In this document: piece after piece, positions 1 through 8,977 of the stretch
How positions within the stretch are numbered: the first letter of the stretch is position 1
How the letters are laid out: each line of letters starts with the position of its first letter
Virus record (IMG/VR): IMGVR_UViG_3300007609_000017
Location: 1-64,000 of that record
Direction: 5' to 3' (one strand)
Length of the DNA stretch: 64,000 nucleotides
From: a virus
The notes under the pieces: generated by a model
Seen by the model: only the letters and a program-made list of their open reading frames with translations
The model's database searches: none
What the model was told of the DNA's origin: nothing
Translations under genes and position numbers: made by a program

Positions 1-659
1 ATGTATTGCCAGTGCTGTTCGTACATGAGAGGCTCGCCACCGACCCAGTATATTTCTTCAACTCTGTGTTGTTCAACAGCCTCGGCAAATTCTTCTTCTA
101 CCACTGTTTGCTGAAACTCTTTGATTTTTTTGTTTACTTCAGGTTTGAGCCAGTTGTTCTGCGGATTGTCCCAATTGATTCTTTGGTTTTTTTTACTTTC
201 TGTTTCCCAGGCACTGCTGAGCATATCGCCACATTGTCTACATTTAAAATTGCACAAATTACTGAACCTATAATCCCAGCTTATTGGCTTCATTGTGGTA
301 CAGCCAGTTTCGTCTGTACTAGTCCAAACTTCATCGTATTTGTGCTTAAACAAGTGCCAAAAGTAATCTCTGTAAACATCTGTGTTGAGTAATTTTTTAT
401 CACAAACTACACACTCGTTTGGTGTTTCGCCTGACATCATCTGTCTGCGAACGCTTTTAATCCGTTCGCTGTTCCAGTATTCCTCTAGAGTTTGTGGTGT
501 GTATTTGCCGGTGCCGCTTGATGTATCAATATATTGCTCAAAATTTTGAGCAGGTTCTCGGCTTGCACAACACAGGCGTCTTTCGGTTTGTGGCGAAAGA
601 TATGTATGTGTCCAAGGTGCCATACATAGACTGTTTGGTTTATATTCGGGTTTTTTCAT
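1..659 (-). CDS. Radical SAM protein with N-terminal twitch-like domain (partial, runs off left edge)
   Basis: The reading frame starts at ATG 659 and is still open at base 1, so about 219 N-terminal residues are present. The N-terminal part has the pattern LCMAPW, then a CC pair, then CVVC, a cysteine-rich twitch/SPASM-like auxiliary-cluster region. It is followed by the radical SAM signature CNFKCRQC (CX3CX2C, three cysteines for the 4Fe-4S cluster that cleaves S-adenosylmethionine) and the GGEP SAM-binding motif. Its start overlaps the stop of the upstream radical SAM gene (ATGA), so it belongs to the same operon. The closest relative in the window is the 2900-4222 protein: both have the (C)MxPW start and the FSNLCNF(K/R)CR core. 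The substrate is unknown. Confidence 0.88.
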   Translation of the reverse strand, partial: MKKPEYKPNSLCMAPWTHTYLSPQTERRLCCASREPAQNFEQYIDTSSGTGKYTPQTLEEYWNSERIKSVRRQMMSGETPNECVVCDKKLLNTDVYRDYFWHLFKHKYDEVWTSTDETGCTTMKPISWDYRFSNLCNFKCRQCGDMLSSAWETESKKNQRINWDNPQNNWLKPEVNKKIKEFQQTVVEEEFAEAVEQHRVEEIYWVGGEPLMYEQHWQY

Positions 660-1696
660 CTGCCTAGGTGTATCTTATGTTTGTACTGTTCTACAATCTC
701 CATATACTGATTGTGCTCAGGATGATTAATTAGATGAACAGAATTTTTTTTGTAGAAATCACCGTCTCCGGTTGCCCAGTCTTCCAGTTCCGCATAGTGT
801 GTTCTAAACGCATAACGATCTGCTAATTCTATAAAATTTGGTATATCTCTGTAATTGGCTTTTTGTATTACAAAATTAAGTTGTGCTCTTATACCATGGT
901 TGTCCTGCAAAAACTTCAAATAATCTAAATTTTCCACCAATGTTGTCCACTTGCCCGGGCGTCTTACATCTTCATACACCTCCTGGCTACCTGCGTCCAT
1001 GCTGATCATTACTACCTGTGTGCAGTTGATTAAACTGGGATTTTGTTGCATGCGTTTTTTAAGCAATAACCCATTGGTTAAGAAACTGAATTTTTGATTT
1101 TGTTTGAGTTTGCAAGTAGTCAAAAAGTTTTGATAAATTTCGCTAGCAAATGGATCGCCGTTTCCGCTGGTAAAAATCTGTAAATTTCCATTGTGGTTTT
1201 TTACAATGTTGTGAAAGTGATTGATCCATTTGATTTTTTCTTCTAATTTATTGCCATTTTTTACAAAAATCATTTCATCTCTACAACTAGGACACTGTAA
1301 ATTACAACTTTCGTCTATGTTTAGAAATACTACACGCTGGGATTTATTTTGCTGAAAATGTTTACGTGTTGCATTCTTATTATGTAGTATTCCGCACCGA
1401 TTAACGTCGCAATAGCGAAAACTTCCGTCTATAATTGTGCTTTGTAAATAATGAGCTATATAATTTTGCCAGATGTCTTCTAGGCAATTAAAGTCTGTTA
1501 TATGACCAACACTCACAGGCAATTTACCGTCGCATGTACAAACAAAAACATCACCATTGCGATCTATACTACACCCAGTAAAAGGATCGGCACAAAATAT
1601 AGATAAATCTTTTGCTATACCAAAATTCTCAATTTGATCTTTTACAAATTGTTTTTCATGAGGAATGTGTTTTTTTATGTCAATGCTGTTAAACAT
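656..1696 (-). CDS. Radical SAM protein with N-terminal SPASM-like cysteine cluster
   Basis: This is a 346-residue protein. The radical SAM signature CNLQCPSC (CX3CX2C) lies near residue 135. Before it, at about residues 33-105, is a SPASM-like stretch with GCSIDRNGDVFVCTC and later CDVNRC, the type of region that normally follows a radical SAM core and binds auxiliary Fe-S clusters. The order looks inverted relative to standard SPASM enzymes. The usual GGEP motif is replaced by SGNGDPF. It overlaps the upstream radical SAM gene by 22 bp and the downstream one by 4 bp. It is the most divergent of the six tandem paralogues. The reaction and substrate cannot be inferred. Confidence 0.87.
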   Translation of the reverse strand: MFNSIDIKKHIPHEKQFVKDQIENFGIAKDLSIFCADPFTGCSIDRNGDVFVCTCDGKLPVSVGHITDFNCLEDIWQNYIAHYLQSTIIDGSFRYCDVNRCGILHNKNATRKHFQQNKSQRVVFLNIDESCNLQCPSCRDEMIFVKNGNKLEEKIKWINHFHNIVKNHNGNLQIFTSGNGDPFASEIYQNFLTTCKLKQNQKFSFLTNGLLLKKRMQQNPSLINCTQVVMISMDAGSQEVYEDVRRPGKWTTLVENLDYLKFLQDNHGIRAQLNFVIQKANYRDIPNFIELADRYAFRTHYAELEDWATGDGDFYKKNSVHLINHPEHNQYMEIVEQYKHKIHLGR

Positions 1697-2910
1697 TTGT
1701 GTAGCTCTGGGTACAATTCAGCAAAACTTTCGCCGCGATATTTGTCTGCTCGATTTATCATATCAAGTATTTTCTCGGCACTTACTAGTTGATTGTCCTG
1801 CTGTATAAAGCGGACTAGGCTATTAACTTCATCTATGTACTTTTTAGGAAATGTCTGTTTTCTTTGCAAACTTTCGACAAAAATATCTTTGAGGGGTTGT
1901 GGTACATAACTTACGTTAAAATGATTTGGATCATGCAACATATTCCAGTGCACCGCATCAAACTGCTTTTTTTCTGCCCATTCTAACAACTCGCTTATAT
2001 CCAAACAGTTGAACATGTTTATAGTAAAACACAACTGGCTACTGAGATTGGCATTGTACTGTTTGTGTAGATTAAATTGATCAATGGTTTGATTACTTTC
2101 TTTCCAATTTGCACCATGTCTTTCATATTCGAACTTGGCGCCGATATTATCAACACTGAATGCAACTTCTACTTCTTTGAAGTGCGGCCACAAATCCGTG
2201 AGTGCATGTTCGGGCATTTGTGTTGAGTTGGTGTTGTAATGAATGGTTATATTTTTGCTGACACCTGTGTCTACTGCCAACTTGAGAAGATCAAAATGCT
2301 CTTTGATTAAAAATGGCTCACCGCCTGTGAACTCGAAATATCTCACAGTTGGAAGCATTGCTGTTAAATCTTCCCAAAAATCTGCGCTTTCTCTGGGCCA
2401 GTTTCCTGCTTTTAGCATAGTGTAAGCAAAGGTATCTTCTTTGACTGCACCTTTACTAACATCATGTTTGATTTCTTCGCTTGCCCAGTTACTGCTACTC
2501 CAAGATCCGCAAATTCTGCATTTGAGATTGCAAATATTTCCTAACTTTAGATCTAAGAACCATAGCTGATTACTTTCTATACTGTCAAAGTTCATTTCCT
2601 CGACTTCGTGTTTGAATTTAACCAGTGTGTTTATTCGCTTGCTGGTTCTTCCGCTATCTTCTTCGGACCAACAACGATTGCAAGTAGCCAGACGCTGATC
2701 TTCCAAAAAAGACCGGCGCATGTTCTGCATATAGTTGCTGTTCATTGCTTGACTCAGCGTGTGCTCTTTAAGATTATATTTTTCGCCGTTGTCTTCTATT
2801 TCGTCAATGGCCAAACAACACGGACGTAACGTGCCCATTGGTGTAGTTTCGACACTCACCCATGGTAAAATACAGAAATTGGTATTGTCTATAATATCTT
2901 TATACTTCAT
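1675..2910 (-). CDS. Twitch-domain radical SAM protein
   Basis: This is a 411-residue protein. An N-terminal cysteine region (FCILPW near residue 12, RPCCLA near 30, CNRCW near 78) resembles the twitch domain found at the N terminus of a family of phage and marine bacterial radical SAM proteins. The core carries CNLKCRIC (CX3CX2C) near residue 130 and TGGEPF near 195. The C-terminal third is probably the rest of the partial TIM barrel and has no further recognised motif. It overlaps both neighbours (22 bp and 11 bp), implying translational coupling. Family membership is clear from the motifs; the substrate is unknown. Confidence 0.9.
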   Translation of the reverse strand: MKYKDIIDNTNFCILPWVSVETTPMGTLRPCCLAIDEIEDNGEKYNLKEHTLSQAMNSNYMQNMRRSFLEDQRLATCNRCWSEEDSGRTSKRINTLVKFKHEVEEMNFDSIESNQLWFLDLKLGNICNLKCRICGSWSSSNWASEEIKHDVSKGAVKEDTFAYTMLKAGNWPRESADFWEDLTAMLPTVRYFEFTGGEPFLIKEHFDLLKLAVDTGVSKNITIHYNTNSTQMPEHALTDLWPHFKEVEVAFSVDNIGAKFEYERHGANWKESNQTIDQFNLHKQYNANLSSQLCFTINMFNCLDISELLEWAEKKQFDAVHWNMLHDPNHFNVSYVPQPLKDIFVESLQRKQTFPKKYIDEVNSLVRFIQQDNQLVSAEKILDMINRADKYRGESFAELYPELHKCLTALT

Positions 2911-4222
2911 GCAAGATTTCTTCTAACTCAGGAAAAGAATCAAAGAAACTTTCATCTCTGAATTTGTCTAGGTCGGCCATTACTTGCTTGAATTTTGTCA
3001 ATAAATGACTGTTGTCTTCTGCCATCATAAAATCAATTGCACCTTTAAAACCGTTGGTTGCTCTAGTAAGATGATCATCAGGCTCAATGAGTGCAATGTG
3101 TTCCAGATACTTTTCTTTCACACGTTCTTTCATATGTTGCGGCAACATATCAATACGATAGTATTCAGGTCCTTGAAGAATGTTTACATTTAGATCAATG
3201 GCCCGTAAAAATCCTTTGTCCATCCAATCTCGATGAAAGTCCGGTAGATGAAAACTATTCATAATGCTCAATGTAGGAGAAATATAAAAGTCTACATCCG
3301 GGCACACTTTTAGCATGCGTTCGCGATTGCGTTCTGTTTGTGCCCAATCTTGCCCTTTACGAATATACTCGCCCCTTGTGCCCATTCCGTCTAGACTAGC
3401 GCCTACACTTACACTGTCAAACAACTTCCAATACTCGATTACATCCATGTCTTTGTAGGACATTTCAGAGAAGTTGGTATTGTAGATCAACTTTACATCA
3501 AATCTTTCGTTATCAACTAACCACTTGAGTATGCGATAGTGTTCCTCCATAATAAGAGGTTCGCCGCCAGCAAAATACACCTGTTCAACATATGGCATAT
3601 GTTCTTCGGCTTGTTCCCATATGTCCATTTTGTGGCGACCGGCATACTGTATAACTGGGGTGTCTTTGGGCAACCAACCATTGCGTATTTTTTCTTTGGC
3701 CCAGTTGCTGGAGAAGATATCACCGCAACTTCTACAACGGAAATTACATAGATTACTGAATCTGATGTCCCAATAAATCAGTTTAAATTCTGGATGTGTG
3801 CCATCTTCTAATGTAGTATCTACTTTGTCTATGTGATGTCCAAAATGCTTGTTCGAGCTGTTGCGCATGCTAAAGAAGCCATTCTTTTCTTGCTCGTAGC
3901 ACTTGACGCACTCTTTGCTGGGCTCGTCATTGAGCATGTTGCGACGCATTGTTCTATAAGCATCGCCATTGTATATTTCTTCTAAGGAATTTTCTCTCAT
4001 GTTTCCAATAGGATGATCCATGTGTCCTAAACAGCAAGGATATGCTTCGCCAGTTGGAAATCCATGTATATGGATCCATGGGATCATACAAAAATGATCG
4101 CTTTTCATCAACCGATCTTGCTGATCCTGTCTCAGTGTTTCGGGCTCTACAAACACCGGTCTACGACTGTTGTAGTCGTAGGTTTTGTAATAATCTTTGA
4201 TTTTGTCAACTTTTGTTGTCAT
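2900..4222 (-). CDS. Twitch-domain radical SAM protein
   Basis: This protein has about 440 residues. I prefer the ATG at 4222 because it forms an ATGA overlap with the stop of the upstream gene, as at other junctions of this operon; an in-frame ATG at 4237 would add five residues. The N-terminal cysteine region reads FCMIPW, YPCCLG, CVKC. The radical SAM motif is CNFRCRSC and the SAM-binding motif is AGGEPL. The stretch between CPCC and CVKC (GNMRENSLEEIYNGDAYRTMR) resembles the SPASM/twitch linker in which a helix packs against the auxiliary cluster. It is closest to the partial gene at the left edge. The role in the operon is unknown. Confidence 0.9.
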   Translation of the reverse strand: MTTKVDKIKDYYKTYDYNSRRPVFVEPETLRQDQQDRLMKSDHFCMIPWIHIHGFPTGEAYPCCLGHMDHPIGNMRENSLEEIYNGDAYRTMRRNMLNDEPSKECVKCYEQEKNGFFSMRNSSNKHFGHHIDKVDTTLEDGTHPEFKLIYWDIRFSNLCNFRCRSCGDIFSSNWAKEKIRNGWLPKDTPVIQYAGRHKMDIWEQAEEHMPYVEQVYFAGGEPLIMEEHYRILKWLVDNERFDVKLIYNTNFSEMSYKDMDVIEYWKLFDSVSVGASLDGMGTRGEYIRKGQDWAQTERNRERMLKVCPDVDFYISPTLSIMNSFHLPDFHRDWMDKGFLRAIDLNVNILQGPEYYRIDMLPQHMKERVKEKYLEHIALIEPDDHLTRATNGFKGAIDFMMAEDNSHLLTKFKQVMADLDKFRDESFFDSFPELEEILHEV

Positions 4223-5544
4223 AAGGATTGGTACCATTTTGATAAATTAGGAAATGCACGATGGAAATCGTGGCCCCTGCGTGTGTCGTACTGCGAATAA
4301 AACTTTTTGAAATCATTTAACAATTTAGGCATTTCAAACGTTTCGCTGTGCGGTTTGTCAACACTTTCTAAATATTCAATTAATCTAATTGTTTGATTTT
4401 CTTCCATGGCATGCAATTTATGATTGTTTGCATCAAGCCACTTTGCTATATTGTCTCTATACTTGCGTTTTTGTTCTTGTGGCAAAATAAGAGGACTTTG
4501 AAAACTTGGGAATCTAAGTATATTTAGTGTAAAAGTTGGAAAATCCTTACCATATCTATCTTTAAGTTCCAGCATCATACTAAGGAATTCTGGCAAACTA
4601 TCAAGACAAAGTGCATTCACTGTACACATCATGTGGAATCCTTTGAGTACTCCACTGTCGGATACTTTGTGTGCATTGGCTAGCCACCTGTCCCATTCTA
4701 GTCCATCTCTGATGTATTCTGCTTGATACCCTACTGCTTCGCAACTGGTGTATAAATGCAAATTGTTTATGTCTTTGCCTAGATCAATAAATCGATCAAT
4801 CAACGAGTCTTTGCCGCATAGATTACTATTCACAGCAAGATCAACATTCAATGTTGGGTCCCAACTTTCCATCAATCGCCATAATTCGCCGGCCATCATT
4901 GGCTCGCCACCGGTGATTCGCAATTCTTGTAGTGAGTTTTTAAGATCACTTTCCCACCATTTGAAAAATGCTTCCACATAAGGATTGTATTCGTCTTGCT
5001 TGTAGAGCTGTGCGCTTTCGTGTTCGTGCGTAAAGTGATTGCGTCCATCACTTACTAGTCCCTCGTATCCGCCGTTGGTTTTTAGATCTTTTACCCAGCT
5101 TGTGCTAAACGCAGGATTGCAATAACTGCACCCAAGATTGCAAGTTCTATCAAATGCAATTTCCAGTGTTTGTAGATCAAAGTCTTGGGCGTGGTCAGAA
5201 TCTTTAGCAATAATCAAGTCGTTATTACTGTAAATTTTGCTTTTATAAACCCGGTCACTAACGTACTCAGAGCCCATATCTTCAATTTTCCAACAATACT
5301 CACAACCTTGCGGACGTTCGCCGTTTTGCATTTGACGTCTTTGCTCTTTTTTTTGCGGAGTATTATGAATAGCTTTGGGATTTTGTTCTGCATGATGTGC
5401 TTGAATAAAATGAGGCAAAGGATGATGACAGCTTGTTGTCATTCCACTGCCTAACCATATGGTAGCATTGTACCACTTTGCTCCACAAAAACTAGCACTC
5501 TTGGGGTCTAATATATTCTTTTTATATTCTAAATCAGGATTCAT
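4219..5544 (-). CDS. Twitch-domain radical SAM protein (FCxAKW subgroup)
   Basis: This is a 441-residue protein. The N-terminal region has FCGAKW, a SCHHP motif where the other subgroup has PCC, and CEYCW. The core has CNLGCSYC (CX3CX2C) and TGGEPM, preceded by a NPYVEAFFKWW helix that is shared almost exactly with the next protein in the operon. The 441- and 466-residue proteins therefore form one paralogous pair, distinct from the MxPW/CC group. Its start codon overlaps the stop of the upstream gene by one base (TAATG). It carries all three core cysteines and so is expected to be catalytically competent. The substrate is unknown. Confidence 0.9.
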   Translation of the reverse strand: MNPDLEYKKNILDPKSASFCGAKWYNATIWLGSGMTTSCHHPLPHFIQAHHAEQNPKAIHNTPQKKEQRRQMQNGERPQGCEYCWKIEDMGSEYVSDRVYKSKIYSNNDLIIAKDSDHAQDFDLQTLEIAFDRTCNLGCSYCNPAFSTSWVKDLKTNGGYEGLVSDGRNHFTHEHESAQLYKQDEYNPYVEAFFKWWESDLKNSLQELRITGGEPMMAGELWRLMESWDPTLNVDLAVNSNLCGKDSLIDRFIDLGKDINNLHLYTSCEAVGYQAEYIRDGLEWDRWLANAHKVSDSGVLKGFHMMCTVNALCLDSLPEFLSMMLELKDRYGKDFPTFTLNILRFPSFQSPLILPQEQKRKYRDNIAKWLDANNHKLHAMEENQTIRLIEYLESVDKPHSETFEMPKLLNDFKKFYSQYDTRRGHDFHRAFPNLSKWYQSL

Positions 5545-6944
5545 TATATGCCTCTTTGATTACTTAGCATTTTACATTCGTTCCACCAATTGATCATTTG
5601 TGGAAATGTTGATTCAAAGTCTAGACCTCTTCTGCGATCATATTCAGAAAAAAACCTATAAAAATCTATTTTGCGCCTAACTATTTCTTCGTCTGATACT
5701 TGTTGCTGACGCATCCAAGCAACATCACGTTCAAACTTTTTAATTTCAAAATCTTTGAAATATTGAAAATGATCTTCGTTGCCTTGCTCCACTCTATCTT
5801 TGATTCCGTTTGTAATTTGCTCCAACTTCCATGCATAAGGTTCTGGCATGTGCTGTAGACTTTGCCACACAGGTTTGTACAACAACGGAATATCAAACCA
5901 AACTCTTTGATATGTTTTTGAATATTTTCCTCTAAGTTCGTATATCCATTCCAACAACTGGTCTAGGCTAAACAAACTTAGATTGTTCATAGTAACAATG
6001 AATGTTACACTACTGCGGTAAGGGACTTCCTCTAAAAACCTTTCTACATTGTGTTTCATACGTTCAAAGTTAAGACCGTCGCGCATATACTCTGCTTGTT
6101 TGCCCCATCCATCTATGCTAACAAACTGCATAAAATGCTCAACTTTTATTTCATCTATATCGCATAACTTTTTAACATAGGACATATATTTTTCAAACAA
6201 CACATTGTCGACACTGAAATTACTAGTGACGTTGAGATGTAGATCCGGTTTGGGATTATCTAATACCCAATCAAACACGCGATAGGTATTTTTATCCATT
6301 AACGGTTCGCCGCCTGTCATGCGAAAATGCTTGAGATCTTTGTAGAGATCTGGCCACCATTTCCAAAATGCTTCAACATATGGATTGTTTTCTCTCACAG
6401 GTATATTTCTGCGATCGCCGGAAAAATGCTCCGGAGCATTGTGCGGTGTTAAGGTAGGATATTCTCCAAACTTGTCGATTTCTTGTTGCCAAGCTGTGCT
6501 GAATTGCGGACTACAATAACTGCATGCAAGATTGCATCCGTGACTAAAATTGACTTCTACATAGCTTGGGTTTATATCGGAATCCCATGCACTGCTAGCA
6601 ATCACGTCATAGTCCTGCATTGCCCACGGCTCACCTGACCGATAGTGTCTGTCACTCATGTTGCCGGTGGATTCAATATTCCAACAATAACTGCATTCTT
6701 CGCACTGTACTCCTTCCAACATTTCTTTTCTTCTAAGCTTTTTGTGGCTGGTATTGTGTAGTGCACTAGGATTGCTTGCTATTTCTTCCAAAGGAATTTT
6801 ATGCAAAGGCGGATGATAGCAACTATTGTTGAATCCTGTGGGCAGATGCAAACTAACTTGTTTCCATTTTGCTAAACAAAAACTATCACTTACCTGTGCT
6901 AGCTTTTGTTTTGCTACTTGTGCATCATCTAAATAGTCGCTCAT
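5544..6944 (-). CDS. Twitch-domain radical SAM protein (FCxAKW subgroup)
   Basis: This is a 466-residue protein, the first radical SAM gene of the operon in the direction of transcription. The N terminus has FCLAKW, SCYHPPLHKIP and CSYCW; the core has CNLACSYC and TGGEPL with the conserved NPYVEAFWKWW helix before it. It is a clear paralogue of the 4219-5544 protein, sharing LHNT and KKxxRRxEM-type motifs between the N-terminal cysteines. The upstream glycosyltransferase-like gene ends inside its start codon (ATGA). This junction links the glycosyltransferase part of the operon to the radical SAM part and argues for co-translation. Confidence 0.9.
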   Translation of the reverse strand: MSDYLDDAQVAKQKLAQVSDSFCLAKWKQVSLHLPTGFNNSCYHPPLHKIPLEEIASNPSALHNTSHKKLRRKEMLEGVQCEECSYCWNIESTGNMSDRHYRSGEPWAMQDYDVIASSAWDSDINPSYVEVNFSHGCNLACSYCSPQFSTAWQQEIDKFGEYPTLTPHNAPEHFSGDRRNIPVRENNPYVEAFWKWWPDLYKDLKHFRMTGGEPLMDKNTYRVFDWVLDNPKPDLHLNVTSNFSVDNVLFEKYMSYVKKLCDIDEIKVEHFMQFVSIDGWGKQAEYMRDGLNFERMKHNVERFLEEVPYRSSVTFIVTMNNLSLFSLDQLLEWIYELRGKYSKTYQRVWFDIPLLYKPVWQSLQHMPEPYAWKLEQITNGIKDRVEQGNEDHFQYFKDFEIKKFERDVAWMRQQQVSDEEIVRRKIDFYRFFSEYDRRRGLDFESTFPQMINWWNECKMLSNQRGI

Positions 6945-7861
6945 CTTTCTGTTATAAAATCTTTTTCTGTGGTCATCACTGACTTTTGTACATGTGTCTG
7001 CCTGAAAACTTCTTTGAAAAATTTACTTTGCTGTGCAGAATACTCACTGATGCCCATATCTAACTGTTTGTTAAGAGCACCCATATATTCTTTTGAAACT
7101 TTATCACATTCTAACTCACTAACTTCTTGATTCCACATTTTTTCTAAACTAGGAAACCATTGTACTTGTGTGTGATCCCAATCTTCTAACATTGTTTTCA
7201 CAGTTCCCATTCTTGCACCAAGAATAGCCCAATCTCCGTTGTCAACGTCATGGCCGATAGTTTGCCAAATTTTTAAATTGTTTAAATTTTGCTTGTGTAC
7301 GCTGTCCTTGAATTCTTCTACAGATGGCTTTCTTCCCCTATCAAGACACATTTTTACACCTTCTCTGAATCCTGCTCTCCATGCTTGAAAAGGTGTGCCA
7401 TTAGGATAGGTGGTGCTGTAGACATTGTGCATTGCCCAATATCTATCATCAAAACAAAACTCTACATTGGTTTCGTCGTCTCCCTCGCTGTGTTCGTGTG
7501 TTTTCATGTTGAGCACAAAGTCTTTGGTCCAGCAACTCATGCCTCCATTGCCGTACATAAGTCCGTTGATTTCATTTACAGCTCTCCAGCGGAATACACA
7601 TTCTTTGTTAACGCTATCTAATTTTAGTTGTTGATTAAAAAAGCTTTCGTAAGGCAAGTTATCACCGTCGATTAAAACAAATCTATCAGTATGGCTAGCT
7701 TCAGCAGCTGCTTTATGCGCAGCATCACTACCCTCCACACCATCTACCCGTTTGGCCCATGGTACCATATTTTGTATGTGTGCCCAGAACTCTTCTTTTT
7801 GAGGTTCGTCGTAACTCAAATAAATGCAATCTAGGTCAGCAACATCTACTATTTCTGTCAT
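6941..7861 (-). CDS. Glycosyltransferase-like protein (GT-A type fold, DGD motif)
   Basis: The protein has about 306 residues. I chose ATG 7861, which overlaps the preceding stop as ATGA and has GGAG eight bases upstream; an in-frame GTG at 7870 would add three residues. The N-terminal part has an IYLSYDEP strand, a WAKRVDGVEG segment and then FVLIDGDNLP. This order resembles nucleotide-sugar-binding GT-A glycosyltransferases in which a DxD-like motif holds the metal and sugar diphosphate. Similar proteins are common in marine T4-like phages, where the acceptor is usually unknown. It sits between a small unknown gene and the radical SAM array. Glycosyltransferase activity is inferred from motif order only. 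Confidence 0.68.
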   Translation of the reverse strand: MTEIVDVADLDCIYLSYDEPQKEEFWAHIQNMVPWAKRVDGVEGSDAAHKAAAEASHTDRFVLIDGDNLPYESFFNQQLKLDSVNKECVFRWRAVNEINGLMYGNGGMSCWTKDFVLNMKTHEHSEGDDETNVEFCFDDRYWAMHNVYSTTYPNGTPFQAWRAGFREGVKMCLDRGRKPSVEEFKDSVHKQNLNNLKIWQTIGHDVDNGDWAILGARMGTVKTMLEDWDHTQVQWFPSLEKMWNQEVSELECDKVSKEYMGALNKQLDMGISEYSAQQSKFFKEVFRQTHVQKSVMTTEKDFITER

Positions 7862-8133
7862 TTGATCCACTCCACTGGTTGTCTTGCAAAAGGATGTATA
7901 TATTTTGTTTGTTCAAACTGTTTTTCTGTGGCTTTGCCATCTTTAATCTCAACTCGATCCAATCTAAAAGTGTTGTACTGTTGTTTAGTCAATACTATGT
8001 ATTTTCCAGCAGGTTTTTCAGTGGTCATGTACAAAGGATTATTGTCATCATCGTGATACAATCTATATTCCTGCTGTATAACTTGTGTTTCAAAATTATT
8101 TTGTTCAACTGCGTGAAAAAAAGAGCTGCTCAT
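7858..8133 (-). CDS. Small protein of unknown function in radical SAM operon
   Basis: This is a 91-residue protein with no cysteine and no motif I recognise. It is hydrophilic and rich in Gln, Lys and Tyr, with no signal peptide or membrane segment. Its start lies 29 bp inside the upstream glycosyltransferase-like gene and its stop overlaps the next start, so it is most likely translated as part of the operon. Its size raises the possibility of an accessory or substrate peptide for the radical SAM enzymes, but there is no leader-like or core-like repeat to support that, so it stays unassigned. Confidence 0.7.
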   Translation of the reverse strand: MSSSFFHAVEQNNFETQVIQQEYRLYHDDDNNPLYMTTEKPAGKYIVLTKQQYNTFRLDRVEIKDGKATEKQFEQTKYIHPFARQPVEWIK

Positions 8134-8977
8134 AGTGCGATATTACCTTGTCGGTAGCAAATTCTTTTTCGTAATAGTGAAAAGGATACAGTTGACGATA
8201 TCCTCCTACTATAATACTGGCATCGTCATTTAAACTGTACGGCAAAACATCTAGCCAATTGGTACTTTCGGGCCAATTATGTATGCCTGGTTTCATGTGC
8301 GTAAAGCACGGATAGTCCGTGTGCGATAAAAAGCATTTTTCTTTTCCAATTATGTTGGCAGCTACTGCATAGGCTTCGTCGGTGGCAATTTTATTGCAAT
8401 AAGAAAGATTTCTTTTTACAATATCTGTTTTTTCGAATATGTCTTTGAGTGCAACAAAAAAGTCTGCACTTGTTTTACTGTAGCGAAAATAACTGAAACC
8501 GTTGTAGGCATTAGGCAAATTGTTTTTGTCAAATGCTGTGCGATATGTCCTACTGTGACTTATTGCATTTCTATAGTCTCTTGCAACTACACTAAAACAA
8601 ACATCTTTATGTCTCAACATGTGCCACCAATGATCCTGCGGTACTGTGAGCAGAAGATCGCTTTCTAGTTTTATTGTTTCCTTGAACGGCGTTGCCCACC
8701 AAACTTGCCATTCGTTTTGTAATTTCCAGTTGACGTTCTCTGCCATATCGTCAAATGGCAACTCTATTACATAGTCAAACACTTGTCTGTGTAAATCAGT
8801 AACTTGCTTGACTGTATGAGAATCAACCACTACTGCATAATTGTTGATTTTTTGTGTAGCTTTAATACTTAATGCCTGCAGGTATGCTAAACGCAAATAA
8901 TCAACATCGTTGCTGTTTTGTGCTATAGTTAAATAACCTTGTTGCTGACTAAATGGTACTGTTCTGCGTAAATTCAT
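8105..8977 (-). CDS. Glycosyltransferase-like protein (GT-A type)
   Basis: This is a 290-residue protein. It begins with a GYLTIAQNSNDVDYLRLAYLQALSIK segment typical of family-8-like glycosyltransferases, where the first strand is followed by a helix carrying many small residues. KLESDLLLT near residue 103 occupies the position of the metal-binding DxD motif (here ESD). A later segment, NGFSYFRYSK, resembles the acceptor-site region of such enzymes. It overlaps the upstream glycosyltransferase by 29 bp and the downstream 91-aa gene by 29 bp. It is related in architecture to the 8949-9803 protein. The donor sugar and acceptor are unknown. Confidence 0.7.
   Translation of the reverse strand: MNLRRTVPFSQQQGYLTIAQNSNDVDYLRLAYLQALSIKATQKINNYAVVVDSHTVKQVTDLHRQVFDYVIELPFDDMAENVNWKLQNEWQVWWATPFKETIKLESDLLLTVPQDHWWHMLRHKDVCFSVVARDYRNAISHSRTYRTAFDKNNLPNAYNGFSYFRYSKTSADFFVALKDIFEKTDIVKRNLSYCNKIATDEAYAVAANIIGKEKCFLSHTDYPCFTHMKPGIHNWPESTNWLDVLPYSLNDDASIIVGGYRQLYPFHYYEKEFATDKVISHYEQLFFSRS

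Noticed and set aside
7858-8133. RiPP precursor peptide for the radical SAM enzymes
   Set aside because: The 91-residue protein has no cysteine, no repeat, no leader/core division and no Gly-Gly site.
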